This document shows, one piece after another, positions 49,336 through 58,490 of a stretch of 64,000 nucleotides of DNA. The position numbers and the translations under genes were made by a program. Below the pieces are notes generated by a model that searched no databases, had not been told where the DNA came from, and saw only the letters and a list, made by a program, of their open reading frames with translations. Positions within the stretch are counted from its first letter, which is position 1. The number at the start of each line of letters is the position of its first letter. The DNA is from Rothia nasimurium (GTDB taxonomy: Bacteria; Actinomycetota; Actinomycetes; Actinomycetales; Micrococcaceae). The DNA lies in the NCBI RefSeq assembly GCF_928382285.1, contig NZ_CAKMSS010000006.1:90406-154405 (forward strand). Direction: 5' to 3'.

Positions 49336-50685
49336 ATGTCATCAGAAAACACCGTCCTATCGCGCGGATCCTACAAGGAATCCCAGCGCATTTCAGAGAT
49401 TCTCTCCAAGGAATCCACCGGCGGCATCATCCTGTTAGTTGCCACCGTCCTCGCCCTCGTTTTTGCTAACTCAGCCGCCGCCGAGCACTACTTCGGCCTG
49501 CGCGACACCTACCTGGGCGCAGACTTCTGGGGCCTGCACCTTAAACTCTCCATCGGCCACTGGGCAGCCGACGGTCTGCTAGCAGTCTTCTTCTTCCTGG
49601 TCGGTCTAGAACTCAAAAAAGAATTCGTCGAGGGCGACCTGCGCAACCCCGGCAAGGCCCTGGTACCCATCGTGGCAGCGGCAGGCGGCGTTGCCCTGCC
49701 CGCCATCATCTACGTACTGGTCAACCTCAATAGCAGCTCTGAGGCCCTCGGGGGCTGGGCTATTCCCGCGGCAACCGACATCGCCTTTGCCGTGGCCGTC
49801 CTCGCCGTCATTGGCTCCCACCTGCCCTCTGCTCTGCGCACCTTCCTGCTCACCCTGGCCGTGGTCGATGACCTCATCGCCATCACCATCATCGCCCTCT
49901 TCTACACCTCTGACCTACAGATTGGCTACCTGGCGCTCTCTATCATTCCGATTGCCCTCTACGCCCTCATCGCGCGCAAGGGCGAGAAGCTCTTCCACCT
50001 CTCCCCCGCCGCGTCCTGGTTCATCCTGCTGCCCATCGGTTTTGTGGTTTGGGTACTCTTCCTCAACTCCGGTATTCACGCCACCATCGCGGGCGTCATT
50101 CTGGCCTTCATGATTCCCGTGCGCAAGAACAAGCGCACCGAAGCAGCGGACGCCCATCACGGCCTGGCAGAGGTCATGGAGCACCGTGTGCGCCCCTTCT
50201 CCGCCGGTTTCTGCGTGCCTGTCTTCGCCTTCTTCTCAGCCGGTGTGGCCATCGGCGGCTTCCAGGGCTTCCTGGACGCAGTAACCGAACCCATCGCCTA
50301 CGGCATCATTCTGGCCCTGATCTTCGGCAAGATGATTGGCATTACGGTCTCTACCTGGCTCATTACCCGCCTGCGCCGCGCCAACCTCGATCCCGATATC
50401 GCCTGGATTGACGTCATCGGCGTGGCCACCCTGGCCGGCATCGGCTTCACCGTCTCCCTGCTGATTGCCGAGCTGTCCTTCGGCCTGGGCTCAGACTACA
50501 ACGACGCCGCTAAGGTCGCGATTCTGACTGCCTCGGTCACCGCCGCCCTGCTCGGTGCCATCATCCTGTCGATTCGCAACAAGCACTACAAGCAGGTTGC
50601 GCTCAAGGAGACTGTGGACGAAAACCAGGACGGCATCCCCGACGTCTTCACCGACAACACGGACGCACCCCGCCCCGGCGCCTAG
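49336..50685 (+). CDS. nhaA: NhaA Na+/H+ antiporter, copy 1
   Basis: A 449-residue membrane antiporter that expels sodium in exchange for protons. The family core is present: GLELKKEFVEGDLRNPGKA, PAATDIAFAVAVLAV (ion-site Asp) and LAVVDDLIAI (the tandem Asp pair). The ATG at 49336 is chosen by alignment with copy 2 (both then have a short head before SRGSY); a longer frame upstream has no support. The C-terminus adds a hydrophilic tail ending DENQDGIPDVFTDNTDAP. Copy 2 follows 187 bp later, same strand. Confidence 0.92.
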   Translation: MSSENTVLSRGSYKESQRISEILSKESTGGIILLVATVLALVFANSAAAEHYFGLRDTYLGADFWGLHLKLSIGHWAADGLLAVFFFLVGLELKKEFVEGDLRNPGKALVPIVAAAGGVALPAIIYVLVNLNSSSEALGGWAIPAATDIAFAVAVLAVIGSHLPSALRTFLLTLAVVDDLIAITIIALFYTSDLQIGYLALSIIPIALYALIARKGEKLFHLSPAASWFILLPIGFVVWVLFLNSGIHATIAGVILAFMIPVRKNKRTEAADAHHGLAEVMEHRVRPFSAGFCVPVFAFFSAGVAIGGFQGFLDAVTEPIAYGIILALIFGKMIGITVSTWLITRLRRANLDPDIAWIDVIGVATLAGIGFTVSLLIAELSFGLGSDYNDAAKVAILTASVTAALLGAIILSIRNKHYKQVALKETVDENQDGIPDVFTDNTDAPRPGA

Positions 50686-50725
50686 CATCCGTCCACCCGC
50701 TACCTCAAGGGGACCTTATTTCCTC

Positions 50726-50775
50726 AAAGGGACCGCATAATCTGCGGTCCCTTTTAGGTTATGCGGTCCCCTTGT
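50726..50775 (+). terminator. stem with two alternative right arms after nhaA copy 1
   Basis: AAAGGGACCGCA (50726-50737) pairs with TGCGGTCCCTTT (50743-50754); the overlapping GGGACCGCATAA (50729-50740) can instead pair with TTATGCGGTCCC (50759-50770). The same sequence family forms the palindrome after copy 2. Confidence 0.65.
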
Positions 50776-50872
50776 GTGCGGGTCAGATGCGCGGAGGCTT
50801 TTCAAACGGGGCGGACGCCGGTGTGCAGTTCTGCATCTCAGATTCCGGCATTAGCTGGGCTAAAGGAGCATA

Positions 50873-52276
50873 ATGGAACCTGAAGCAAGCGAAGACACAC
50901 CTGACCTAAGGAGAGGCATGACTGAAGCGCCTCACAAGGACCCGCTCTTTTCCCGCGGATCGTACGCCGAGACCAGCCGCGTCTCAGAGATTATGCGCAA
51001 GGAATCGGTGGGTGGTTTTATTCTGCTCGCCGCCACCGTGCTCGCCGTTATTCTGGCTAACTCCCAAGCCGCACATTTCTACGAGAGTGTGCGCGATACC
51101 GAGCTGGGCTTGAACATTCCCGGCTTCAGCCACCTGATGATGAACGTGCACCTGTGGGCCGCTGACGGCCTGCTCACGGTCTTCTTCTTCCTCACCGGCC
51201 TAGAACTCAAAAAAGAGTTCGTGGTGGGCGACCTACGTGACCCGGGTAAAGCCGTCGTCCCCATCGCGGCCGCCTTCGGCGGTGCCATGACCCCGGCTAT
51301 TATCTATTTCGCCATCAACCACGGCAATGAGACCGCTGTGCACGGCTGGGCTATTCCCGCCGCTACCGATATCGCTTTCGCGGTGGCCGTCCTGGCTGGT
51401 GTGGGCACCTTCCTGCCCGCGGCCCTGCGCACCTTCCTACTGACCTTGGCTGTGGTCGATGACCTGATTGCCATCGTCATTATCGCCCTCTTCTACACCA
51501 GTAACTTCCACGCCTGGTACCTGATTATCTCTATCATTCCTATCGGGCTATATTTCTGGCTGACCCACAAGCACGAAAAGCTGTTCCACAATCACAAGTG
51601 GGCGGCCTGGGTTATCCTGCTCCCCCTGGGGCTTATCACCTGGGCCCTCTTCCTGGAGTCCGGTATTCATGCCACCATCGCGGGCGTCATTCTGGGCTTC
51701 TGCGTCCCCGTCCGCATGACCGCCCAGGCTAAGCAGGCCGACGCCCACGCCTCCCTGGCCGAGACCCTGGAGCACCGCCTGCGTCCGCTCTCCACCGGCT
51801 TCTGCGTCCCCGTCTTCGCCTTCTTCTCCGCCGGTGTAGCCGTTGGCGGCTGGGACGGCCTTAAGACCGCCCTGGCAGATTCCGTTGCTATCGGTATTAT
51901 GGTCGGCCTGGTGCTGGGTAAAACCGTTGGCATTACCGGCACCACCTGGCTCATTACCCGCTTCCGCGGGGTTAATCTCGACCCCGATATTAAGTGGATC
52001 GATGTCATTGGCCTGGCAGTCACCGGCGGTATCGGCTTCACCGTCTCCATGCTGGTTGCCGAACTCTCCTTCGAGGCAGGCTCCCTGCACACCGAGGACG
52101 CCAAGGTCGGCATCATGATCGGCTCCCTCATTGCCGCACTTCTGGGTGCCGCCATCCTGTCGATTCGCAACAAGCACTACAAGGAAATTGCGCTGAAGGA
52201 AAGCGTGGACGAGAACCAGGACGGCATCCCCGACGTCTTCACCGACAATACGGACGCGCCCCGCCCCGGCGCCTAG
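50873..52276 (+). CDS. nhaA: NhaA Na+/H+ antiporter, copy 2
   Basis: A 467-residue paralogue of the preceding gene with the same motifs (GLELKKEFVVGDLRDPGKA, PAATDIAFAVAVLAG, LAVVDDLIAI). Two in-frame starts, at 50873 and 50918, each have AAGGAG 4 nt upstream; the second would give 452 residues and matches copy 1 better. The last 22 residues are identical to copy 1 although the bodies differ in many positions. The tail DENQDGIPDVFTD resembles calcium-binding DxNxDGxxD loops. A 28-bp-arm palindrome follows. Confidence 0.92.
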   Translation: MEPEASEDTPDLRRGMTEAPHKDPLFSRGSYAETSRVSEIMRKESVGGFILLAATVLAVILANSQAAHFYESVRDTELGLNIPGFSHLMMNVHLWAADGLLTVFFFLTGLELKKEFVVGDLRDPGKAVVPIAAAFGGAMTPAIIYFAINHGNETAVHGWAIPAATDIAFAVAVLAGVGTFLPAALRTFLLTLAVVDDLIAIVIIALFYTSNFHAWYLIISIIPIGLYFWLTHKHEKLFHNHKWAAWVILLPLGLITWALFLESGIHATIAGVILGFCVPVRMTAQAKQADAHASLAETLEHRLRPLSTGFCVPVFAFFSAGVAVGGWDGLKTALADSVAIGIMVGLVLGKTVGITGTTWLITRFRGVNLDPDIKWIDVIGLAVTGGIGFTVSMLVAELSFEAGSLHTEDAKVGIMIGSLIAALLGAAILSIRNKHYKEIALKESVDENQDGIPDVFTDNTDAPRPGA

Positions 52277-52301
52277 CGTCCGTCCGCCCCAGCACACCTG
52301 C

Positions 52302-52368
52302 AAGGGGACCGCAAAACCTAAAAGGGACCGCATATCACGTGGTCCCTTTTAGGTTTTGCGGTCCCCTT
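52302..52368. terminator. palindrome with perfect 28-bp arms
   Basis: Arms at 52302-52329 and 52341-52368 match without error around an 11-nt loop. The inner part contains AAAAGGGACC / GGTCCCTTTT, shared with the stem after copy 1 and with the one at 60836. Longer than needed for an intrinsic terminator. Confidence 0.8.
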
Positions 52369-52587
52369 CTAGGGTGAATTCATAAGAGCGAAACGGCAAC
52401 ATCACACCGTACCTGTTTTGCACAATCGCAAGCGAGCTGTGAGAATTACCCCTAGTGTTCACCGCCCTAGCGCCGGTGATTCTCCGCCCTTGCTGCCCAC
52501 CATGCAGCAGCTAAGGCGCCCCACCACGTGCCACCGCGCCCACCTATACCCCGGGCCGGCCCGGCCTCTTACCGATTTGGAGTACAC
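52369..52587. other. leader of the alanine symporter gene
   Basis: 219 bp after the palindrome and before the symporter start. One hairpin, GAGAATTACC (52441-52450) / GGTGATTCTC (52475-52484), 9 of 10 pairs, lies in the middle. No recognised riboswitch. Confidence 0.4.
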
Positions 52588-54141
52588 ATGGATACTCTGC
52601 TCAATGCAGTGAACTGGATCAACGAATCCACCGCTGGAGCAACCGAGGTTATCACCGGCATCTCAGATGCACTCTGGGCCTACTTTCTTCTTTTTGTCCT
52701 GGTAGCAGCAGGCCTGGGCATCACGATTGCCACACGTGGTGTGCAGTTCCGCCTCATCGGCGAAATGTTCCGCACCCTCAAGGACCCCGCCGGCACCGAG
52801 TACAACGGCAAGAAGAGCATCTCAGCCTTCCGCGCCTTTACAGTTTCGGCAGCCTCCCGCGTGGGTGTGGGTAATATCGTCGGCGTTGCCATGGCTATTA
52901 TCCTGGGCGGCCCCGGCGCCGTCTTCTGGATGTGGGTCATCGCCTCCATCGGCGCTGCCTCTGCCTTCGCAGAGTCCCTGCTGGGCCAGCTCTACAAGCG
53001 CAAGGGCGAGGATTCCTACATCGGTGGCCCCGCCTACTATATGCAGCGCGGCCTCAACGCCCGCTGGCTAGGCCTCATCTTCGTTGCCTTCATCGTCATC
53101 ACCTACGCCTTCGTCTTCGTCGCCGTGCAGACCAACGCTATCGTTGGTGCGGCCGCAGGCTCGTTCGGCATTGACGTCACCGGCACCAACGGCATGGGCT
53201 TCCGCGTCACCCTCGGTATTATCATCGCGGTCATTGCAGGCTTTATTATCTTCGGCGGCATCCGCACCATTTCCTCGGTCACCGAGGTGCTGGTTCCCTT
53301 CATGGCAGTTCTCTACCTAATTCTGGGTCTAATCATTGTTGCAATGAACCTGGGTGCCGTCCCCGGCATCCTGGCAGATATCTTCGCAGGTGCTTTCGGC
53401 CTGAAGGAATTCGTCACCGGCACCGGCGTCGGCATGATTATCATTCACGGCATGCGCCGCGGCCTGCTCTCCAACGAGGCCGGTATGGGTACCGCCCCCA
53501 ACGCCGGTGCCACCGCGTCCGTCTCCCATCCCGCCAAGCAGGGCTTCGTGCAGGCTCTGGGTGTCTACTTCGATACCATACTGGTCTGCTCCGTGACCGC
53601 CTTCATCGTGCTCGTTGCAGGCGATATCCCCTACGGCAACCGCGATGCCTCCGGCACCCTCACCCAGACCGCTCTCTCAACCCACCTGGGTCCCTGGGCA
53701 GTTCACTTCCTGACCGTAGCGATTGCCCTCTTTGCCTTCTCGTCGATTATCGGTAACTACTACTACGGCGAGTCCAACATCCGCTTCGTCACCGAGAAGC
53801 ACCTGCCCATGAACATCTTCCGCGTCATTGTGATTCTGTTCGTATTCTTCGGTGCTATCGCTTCGCTGGATCTGCTGTGGAACCTGGCTGACCTGCTCAA
53901 CGGCGGTATGGTTATCGTCAACCTGACCGCGGTCTGCCTGCTGATGCCTAAGGTCATGAAGGTGCTCCGCAACTACGAGGCTCAGCGCAAGGCCGGCCTC
54001 GAGCCGATCTTCCAGGCATCTGATCTGCCCGAGATTAAGAACCTGGACGCCTGGGACGGCACCGACGAGCTCACCCAGCGCGAATACTGGGAGAACTTCG
54101 ACCGCGAGCAGGCTGAAAAGCGCGCCGCCCGCGGCAAGTAG
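52588..54141 (+). CDS. sodium:alanine (AGCS) symporter
   Basis: A 517-residue amino-acid:Na+ symporter of the AGCS family with about ten helices. Conserved blocks are VGNIVGVAMAIILGGPGAVFWMWV near residue 90, GGPAYYMQRGL, and the GLLSNEAGMGTAPNAGATA motif near residue 290. It imports alanine or glycine with sodium, and the two NhaA antiporters just upstream could restore the sodium gradient it spends. The ATG at 52588 follows GGAG; a longer ATG frame at 52528 is less likely. Confidence 0.92.
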   Translation: MDTLLNAVNWINESTAGATEVITGISDALWAYFLLFVLVAAGLGITIATRGVQFRLIGEMFRTLKDPAGTEYNGKKSISAFRAFTVSAASRVGVGNIVGVAMAIILGGPGAVFWMWVIASIGAASAFAESLLGQLYKRKGEDSYIGGPAYYMQRGLNARWLGLIFVAFIVITYAFVFVAVQTNAIVGAAAGSFGIDVTGTNGMGFRVTLGIIIAVIAGFIIFGGIRTISSVTEVLVPFMAVLYLILGLIIVAMNLGAVPGILADIFAGAFGLKEFVTGTGVGMIIIHGMRRGLLSNEAGMGTAPNAGATASVSHPAKQGFVQALGVYFDTILVCSVTAFIVLVAGDIPYGNRDASGTLTQTALSTHLGPWAVHFLTVAIALFAFSSIIGNYYYGESNIRFVTEKHLPMNIFRVIVILFVFFGAIASLDLLWNLADLLNGGMVIVNLTAVCLLMPKVMKVLRNYEAQRKAGLEPIFQASDLPEIKNLDAWDGTDELTQREYWENFDREQAEKRAARGK

Positions 54142-54170
54142 GCTCAAGCCCCCGAGTAGTTAACCCGCAA

Positions 54171-54227
54171 GGACGCCGTCGCCCGCCACCCTGCCCCGCA
54201 GCAGGGATGGTGAGCGGCGGCGTCCTG
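54171..54227. terminator. hairpin with GGACGCC arms after the alanine symporter
   Basis: GGACGCCG at 54171 pairs with CGGCGTCC at 54218; further imperfect pairing (GCCC, CCACC, CTGC) continues inward. TGGTTTTAAA follows. Confidence 0.65.
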
Positions 54228-54319
54228 GTTTTAAACCCCTATACTGAAAGCTGTTCTTAACCGCCACCGGGGCAGGCTGCTTAGGTCTGCTCCACCGCAG
54301 AGGATGATCTTTAGCGACA

Positions 54320-55822
54320 ATGACCAACGACTTCCGCCACAAAGGCCTCGCCGCAGGGCGCCTGGGGCTAGCTTCTTCAACCGTCATCGGGGTTGCATCA
54401 ACCGCCCCCATGTACTCACTGGCTGCCTCTATCGGCTTCATCGTGATAGCCGTGGGCTATCAAGCCCCGATAGCCCTGATTTTGGGCTTTATCCCTATGC
54501 TCCTGACGGCGCTCTCCTATAAGGAACTGAACGAGGCGGTGCCGGATTCGGGCACGGTCTTCACCTGGGGCGCTAAAGCTTTTGGGCCGAAGACCGGCTG
54601 GATTTCTGGCTGGGGCGTGATTGTTGCGGGTGTGATTGCTATGGCGAATCAGACCCAGATTGCGGCTATCTACTTCTGGCTGCTGGTGGGGCAGGACGAC
54701 CTGGCCCAGAACAAGCACGTCATTGTGGCAACCGGTGTTCTGGTGATTGCCCTGACCACCTGGATTTCCTACCGCAATATTGAGGCCGGTTCACTGACCC
54801 AGTGGCTGCTGGTGGGCATTCAATACGTGGCGATTGTTTTGCTGGCCCTGGGTGTCTTTAATTCCCTGGCATCGGGGGCTGTGACCGGCTATGAGTTTGA
54901 AGCCAGCTGGTTCAACCCCTTTGAAGCGAGTTTTGACGGCATGATTCAGGCCGTGCTGATTGCTATCTTCATCTACTGGGGCTGGGATACCTGCCTGGCC
55001 ATTGCCGAAGAGACCAAGGACCCTCACCGCACTCCCGGCCGCGCGGCCGTCCTCTCCAGCTCTATTCTGGTGGTCACCTATGTTTTCGTGACCGTGGTAG
55101 CCCTGATGTATGCGGGTGCCGGTTCGGGCGGCATTGGCCTGGCTAACCCCGATAATTCGGACGACGTCTTCACCCCCTTTAAGGACGCCGCCCTGGGCTC
55201 CTGGGGTTGGGTTATTATTCTGGCGGTGGCTGTTTCTGCCCTGGCGACCTGCCAGACCACGATTCTGCCTTCGTCCCGCGGTATTTTCGCTATGGCGGTT
55301 TACCGGTCAATTCCGGCTAAGTTCGGCGATGTTCACCCCAAGTTCAAGACCCCCAAGACTTCTACCGTCTACATGGGTGTTTGCTCGGCTCTCTTCTACG
55401 CGGGCATGACCTACATCAGCGAGAACATGCTGGCCGATACGATTGAGGCCGCCAGCGTGGCTGTGGCCCTGTACTACGCAGTGACGTCCTTCGCCTGCAT
55501 CAAGTACTACCGGGGCGATATTTTCACCAGCGCCCGCAATGTGGTCTTCCGTTTAATCATTCCAGCAACCGGTGGCGTGATGATGACCGCGATTCTGGTG
55601 ATTTCTCTGGTCAATATGGCTGACCCGGAGTACGGCTATACCCAGATGCTGGGTACCAGCGGTGTCTTTGTCACTGCGGTAGCTTCGTTTGTGATTGGTT
55701 TTGGCCTGATGGCGCTGTTGATGGGCCGGGATGAGTTCAAGCCCTTCTTCCGGGGTGAGACTCTGAATATGGATACCCGGGTCAAGGTACCCGAGTCTGC
55801 TGACCTGGACGAGGTGAAATAG
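54320..55822 (+). CDS. APC-family amino-acid permease
   Basis: A 500-residue amino-acid/polyamine/organocation transporter with twelve hydrophobic segments. Helix 1 contains GLASSTVIGVASTAPMYSLA, and the helix-6 region has IYWGWDTCLAIAEETKDPHRTPGRA, the usual loop before the central charged motif. The substrate cannot be named, although amines and neutral amino acids are typical of the group. It is monocistronic, 179 bp after the alanine symporter, with a GGACGCC hairpin between. Confidence 0.88.
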   Translation: MTNDFRHKGLAAGRLGLASSTVIGVASTAPMYSLAASIGFIVIAVGYQAPIALILGFIPMLLTALSYKELNEAVPDSGTVFTWGAKAFGPKTGWISGWGVIVAGVIAMANQTQIAAIYFWLLVGQDDLAQNKHVIVATGVLVIALTTWISYRNIEAGSLTQWLLVGIQYVAIVLLALGVFNSLASGAVTGYEFEASWFNPFEASFDGMIQAVLIAIFIYWGWDTCLAIAEETKDPHRTPGRAAVLSSSILVVTYVFVTVVALMYAGAGSGGIGLANPDNSDDVFTPFKDAALGSWGWVIILAVAVSALATCQTTILPSSRGIFAMAVYRSIPAKFGDVHPKFKTPKTSTVYMGVCSALFYAGMTYISENMLADTIEAASVAVALYYAVTSFACIKYYRGDIFTSARNVVFRLIIPATGGVMMTAILVISLVNMADPEYGYTQMLGTSGVFVTAVASFVIGFGLMALLMGRDEFKPFFRGETLNMDTRVKVPESADLDEVK

Positions 55823-56277
55823 AGCGACTGTACCACCATGCCCTCTCTAGCACCGGTCAAGCGTGTGACAGAGAGGGCAACACGCCCTGAAAGTCTAGAA
55901 ATTTTTTACAGATAGATAAAATTTGCACTATTTAGGGGTACTTTTATTTGACCTTGCCAGACCCAAATCAGGGGGCAACCCTATGTGCCTGCCTAGTTTT
56001 TATCCCCTTTTATACCTACAGAATCTCAGGTTTTGCAGAGGTTCAGATGTCATACTTGGTGTAGTAGGTCTGGAAGAGTTTGGGCTGACAGACCTGCGAT
56101 TCAGAGTATGAGTGTGTTTCAAATTTATCGTCTCTGATAGCTGCCCGCAGGGGTGTGGGCAGTGCATCGAAGTGGAGGCGGGCCCCCTGGGAAGGGCTCG
56201 TCTCCACTTCTCTTTATCCCCTTTCTTTGACTCCGAGTACAGTAGATACGAAACATCCGCCTCGGCAAGGAGTATCA
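55823..56277. other. 455-bp intergenic region
   Basis: No credible gene. The middle (55910-56110) is AT-rich for this genome and may hold promoters. At 56170-56208 an imperfect stem, GTGGAGGCGGGCCC / GGGCTCGTCTCCAC (12 of 14), is followed by TTCTCTTTA. AAGGAG then precedes the next gene. A small RNA is possible but not supported. Confidence 0.4.
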
Positions 56278-56736
56278 ATGGCCGTTGATCCGCAGCACAC
56301 CCAGATTAAAGAGACCGCCTTTGCGCTGGCCCGTAAGTTTGGGTGGGCCCTTGAGTACAACGGTGGTCTGGAGCTCGACGGTGAGTTTCTTGACGATGCT
56401 GACCTGTCGGTGGAGCGCTCCGAGGACGGCGTGCAGGTGGAGTATGTGCTCAATATCAGTTATGCCGATTCGACCGCCTACGGGTACACCCTCACGCGCG
56501 AGGCGGCGAGCGCCCCGGCGTCCGCCTTTGGTGTGGGCGCTTTTGGTCAGGACGCGGGCGGCCAGGCACCCGCACCCAGCAGCTTTGGTACGGGGGCGGG
56601 TTTTGGCCTGGGATCTTTCGCTACGGATGGCCTGCCGGGTGAGAATGCGGTGACCCTGGCTGAGAAGTATTACATCACCACGCTGGCTGAGCTGATTGAG
56701 GCTGTGGAGGCGAAACTAACCGCTCTGGCTATCTAA
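56278..56736 (+). CDS. hypothetical protein, paralogue of the one at 22877
   Basis: A 152-residue soluble protein of unknown function. The ATG at 56278 follows AAGGAG; an upstream in-frame ATG would run through the hairpin. FGWALEYNGGLELDG near residue 18 matches FGYDFEYDAPAEVDG in the protein at 22877, and both have a following strand region with a Y.Y.L or Y.F.L pattern. The middle is Gly/Ala/Phe-rich (SFGTGAGFGLGSF) and the last 30 residues are helical. It is not next to any related pathway gene. Confidence 0.65.
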   Translation: MAVDPQHTQIKETAFALARKFGWALEYNGGLELDGEFLDDADLSVERSEDGVQVEYVLNISYADSTAYGYTLTREAASAPASAFGVGAFGQDAGGQAPAPSSFGTGAGFGLGSFATDGLPGENAVTLAEKYYITTLAELIEAVEAKLTALAI

Positions 56737-56747
56737 GGGGTTCCGCA

Positions 56748-56844
56748 GGCTCACGCTCGCTGCCGACCCTCTCGCCTGGTTCGCTTCGCTCACAAGGCGA
56801 TTCACGCCAGCCGCCGAGCCAGCAGCTTCGCTGTGAGCCTGCTC
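56748..56844. repeat. structured intergenic repeat, copy C
   Basis: AGGCTCACGCTCGCTGCCGA, then TCGCCT / AGGCGA around GGTTCGCTTCGCTCACA, TTCACGCC, and a closing CCAGCAGCTTCGCTGTGAGCC. Same layout as copy A (39178) with a shorter centre. Confidence 0.65.
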
Positions 56845-56969
56845 CACCCACCTTAATGAATAGGTCTCTAGGTCGGCTTTCTTTTCTATCAATCGCGCGT
56901 GCCTGCTACGCATTACCCCTCCCAAAAGGTAAGGTTGCTTAAAATTCCTTTGATTCCAGGAGGGCTTCC

Positions 56970-58388
56970 ATGGCTGACTTTACCTACACCGCCGCCTACC
57001 CCTACGCCGAGGAAACTGTGCGCACCTGGTTTATGCGCCCGGGTGCCCTGACCCGGGCGACCCCTCACTGGGCTGGGTCGGTGGTTGAGGAGGGCAGTCC
57101 CCAGGAGCCGGGAAGTACCGCTCATACCCGGGTGGCCCTGCCGCTGACCTCGGGCCTGCTGACCCTGCCGTGGGCAGTTCGCCACACTCGGGCGTCCGCC
57201 GATTCCTTTACCGATGAGCTGACCCGCGGACCCCTTTCGGCCTGGGAGCACACCCACGATTTCCTGCCCACCCCGGGCGATACGGTGGTGCGTGACAGTA
57301 TTACTTTTAGGGTGCTCCCCACAGCCCCTACCCCCGTAGAAAAGGTGGGGGCTGGCGCCGAGAGACTGGCTCAGGTGGCTGCTCAGAAACAGCTTGAGAA
57401 GGTTTTTGCTGCCCGCGAGCGCCGTATCGGTGCTGATCTTGATTTTCAGCAGCGCTATGAAAGTGACCCCCTGACGGTCGTGGTGGCTGGGGCGTCCGGC
57501 ATGGTGGGGCGCCAGGTGGTTGCCCTGCTGACCGGGGGCGGGCATACGGTGCGTACGCTGGTGCGCCGCGCACCCGAGGCCGAGCACGAGTTCCGTTGGG
57601 ATCCGTCTGCTGGTGAGATTGATACCGCCGCTTTTGAGGGTGCGGACGCCGTGATTCACCTGGGCGGGGCCAGCATCAACCAGCGCTTTACCGAGGAGAA
57701 TAAGAAGAAGATTCTTACCTCCCGTGTTGAGTCCACGACCCTGCTGGCAACTACCCTGGCCAGCCTGGTGCGGCAGAGGAGTGCGGACGCCGCCCCGCAC
57801 GTTTTTGTGTGTGCCTCCGCGGTAGGTTTTTATGGCCCTGACCGGGGCAACGAGGTGCTGACCGAGGATCAGGACGCCGGGAGCGGCTTCCTGGCGCAGG
57901 TATGCCAGGCGTGGGAGGCTGCCTGCCAACCTGCTCGTGAGGCTGGACTTCGAGTAGTTAACGTGCGCACCGGCCTGGTGCAGTCTGCCCTGGGTGGTAT
58001 GTTGCGCCTGCAGCTGCCGGCTTTCTTGAGCGGGACCGGTGGTTGGATTGGTTCAGGTAAGCAGATGCAGAGCTGGATCAGCCTGGACGATATTGCCGGT
58101 ATCTACATGCACGCTGTTCTCACTGAAAAGTTAGAAGGGCCGGTGAACGCGGTGGCCCCCACGCCGGTAACGGCAAAGACCCTGGCCAAGACAGTAGGAA
58201 AGGTGCTGCGCCGACCCATCCTGCTACCTATCCCTGCTGCCGTACCTGCCCTGGCCCTGGGGCAGGAGGGGGTTAAGGAATTAGCGCTAGCAAGCCAGCG
58301 CGCCAGCGCAGATAAGCTACTGGCCAGCGGTTACGTTTTCTTTGAGCCAGAACTTGAGCAGGCCCTGGCCCATGAGCTCGTCCGCTAG
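56970..58388 (+). CDS. TIGR01777-family epimerase with N-terminal SRPBCC-like domain
   Basis: A 472-residue two-domain protein. Residues 1-155 resemble a START/SRPBCC ligand-binding domain (YPYAEETVRTWFMRPGALTRATPHW). From residue 169 the extended short-chain dehydrogenase domain begins with VVVAGASGMVGRQVVALL, followed by HLGGASINQRFTEENKKKI and CASAVGFYG, typical of TIGR01777 (YfcH-like) proteins. The reaction is not known. AGGAGG lies 6 nt before the ATG. Confidence 0.88.
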   Translation: MADFTYTAAYPYAEETVRTWFMRPGALTRATPHWAGSVVEEGSPQEPGSTAHTRVALPLTSGLLTLPWAVRHTRASADSFTDELTRGPLSAWEHTHDFLPTPGDTVVRDSITFRVLPTAPTPVEKVGAGAERLAQVAAQKQLEKVFAARERRIGADLDFQQRYESDPLTVVVAGASGMVGRQVVALLTGGGHTVRTLVRRAPEAEHEFRWDPSAGEIDTAAFEGADAVIHLGGASINQRFTEENKKKILTSRVESTTLLATTLASLVRQRSADAAPHVFVCASAVGFYGPDRGNEVLTEDQDAGSGFLAQVCQAWEAACQPAREAGLRVVNVRTGLVQSALGGMLRLQLPAFLSGTGGWIGSGKQMQSWISLDDIAGIYMHAVLTEKLEGPVNAVAPTPVTAKTLAKTVGKVLRRPILLPIPAAVPALALGQEGVKELALASQRASADKLLASGYVFFEPELEQALAHELVR

Positions 58389-58490
58389 TTTTCTAATTCA
58401 CTGAAATGTCATCTAAAACAGCGGCGGGAGGGCACGAAGCGGGCTATTCTGTTGAATGACACACATCATCATTCTCACCGAAAGATAAGC

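Noticed and set aside
49004..49438. 144-codon frame upstream of the first nhaA
   Set aside because: Overlaps the nhaA start in another frame, has unusual composition and no family resemblance.
55823..56277. Small RNA or riboswitch in the 455-bp gap
   Set aside because: One imperfect hairpin and AT-rich DNA only; no recognisable conserved structure.
56913..57929. 338-codon open frame on the minus strand over the TIGR01777 gene
   Set aside because: No recognisable domain and entirely covered by a conserved gene on the other strand.
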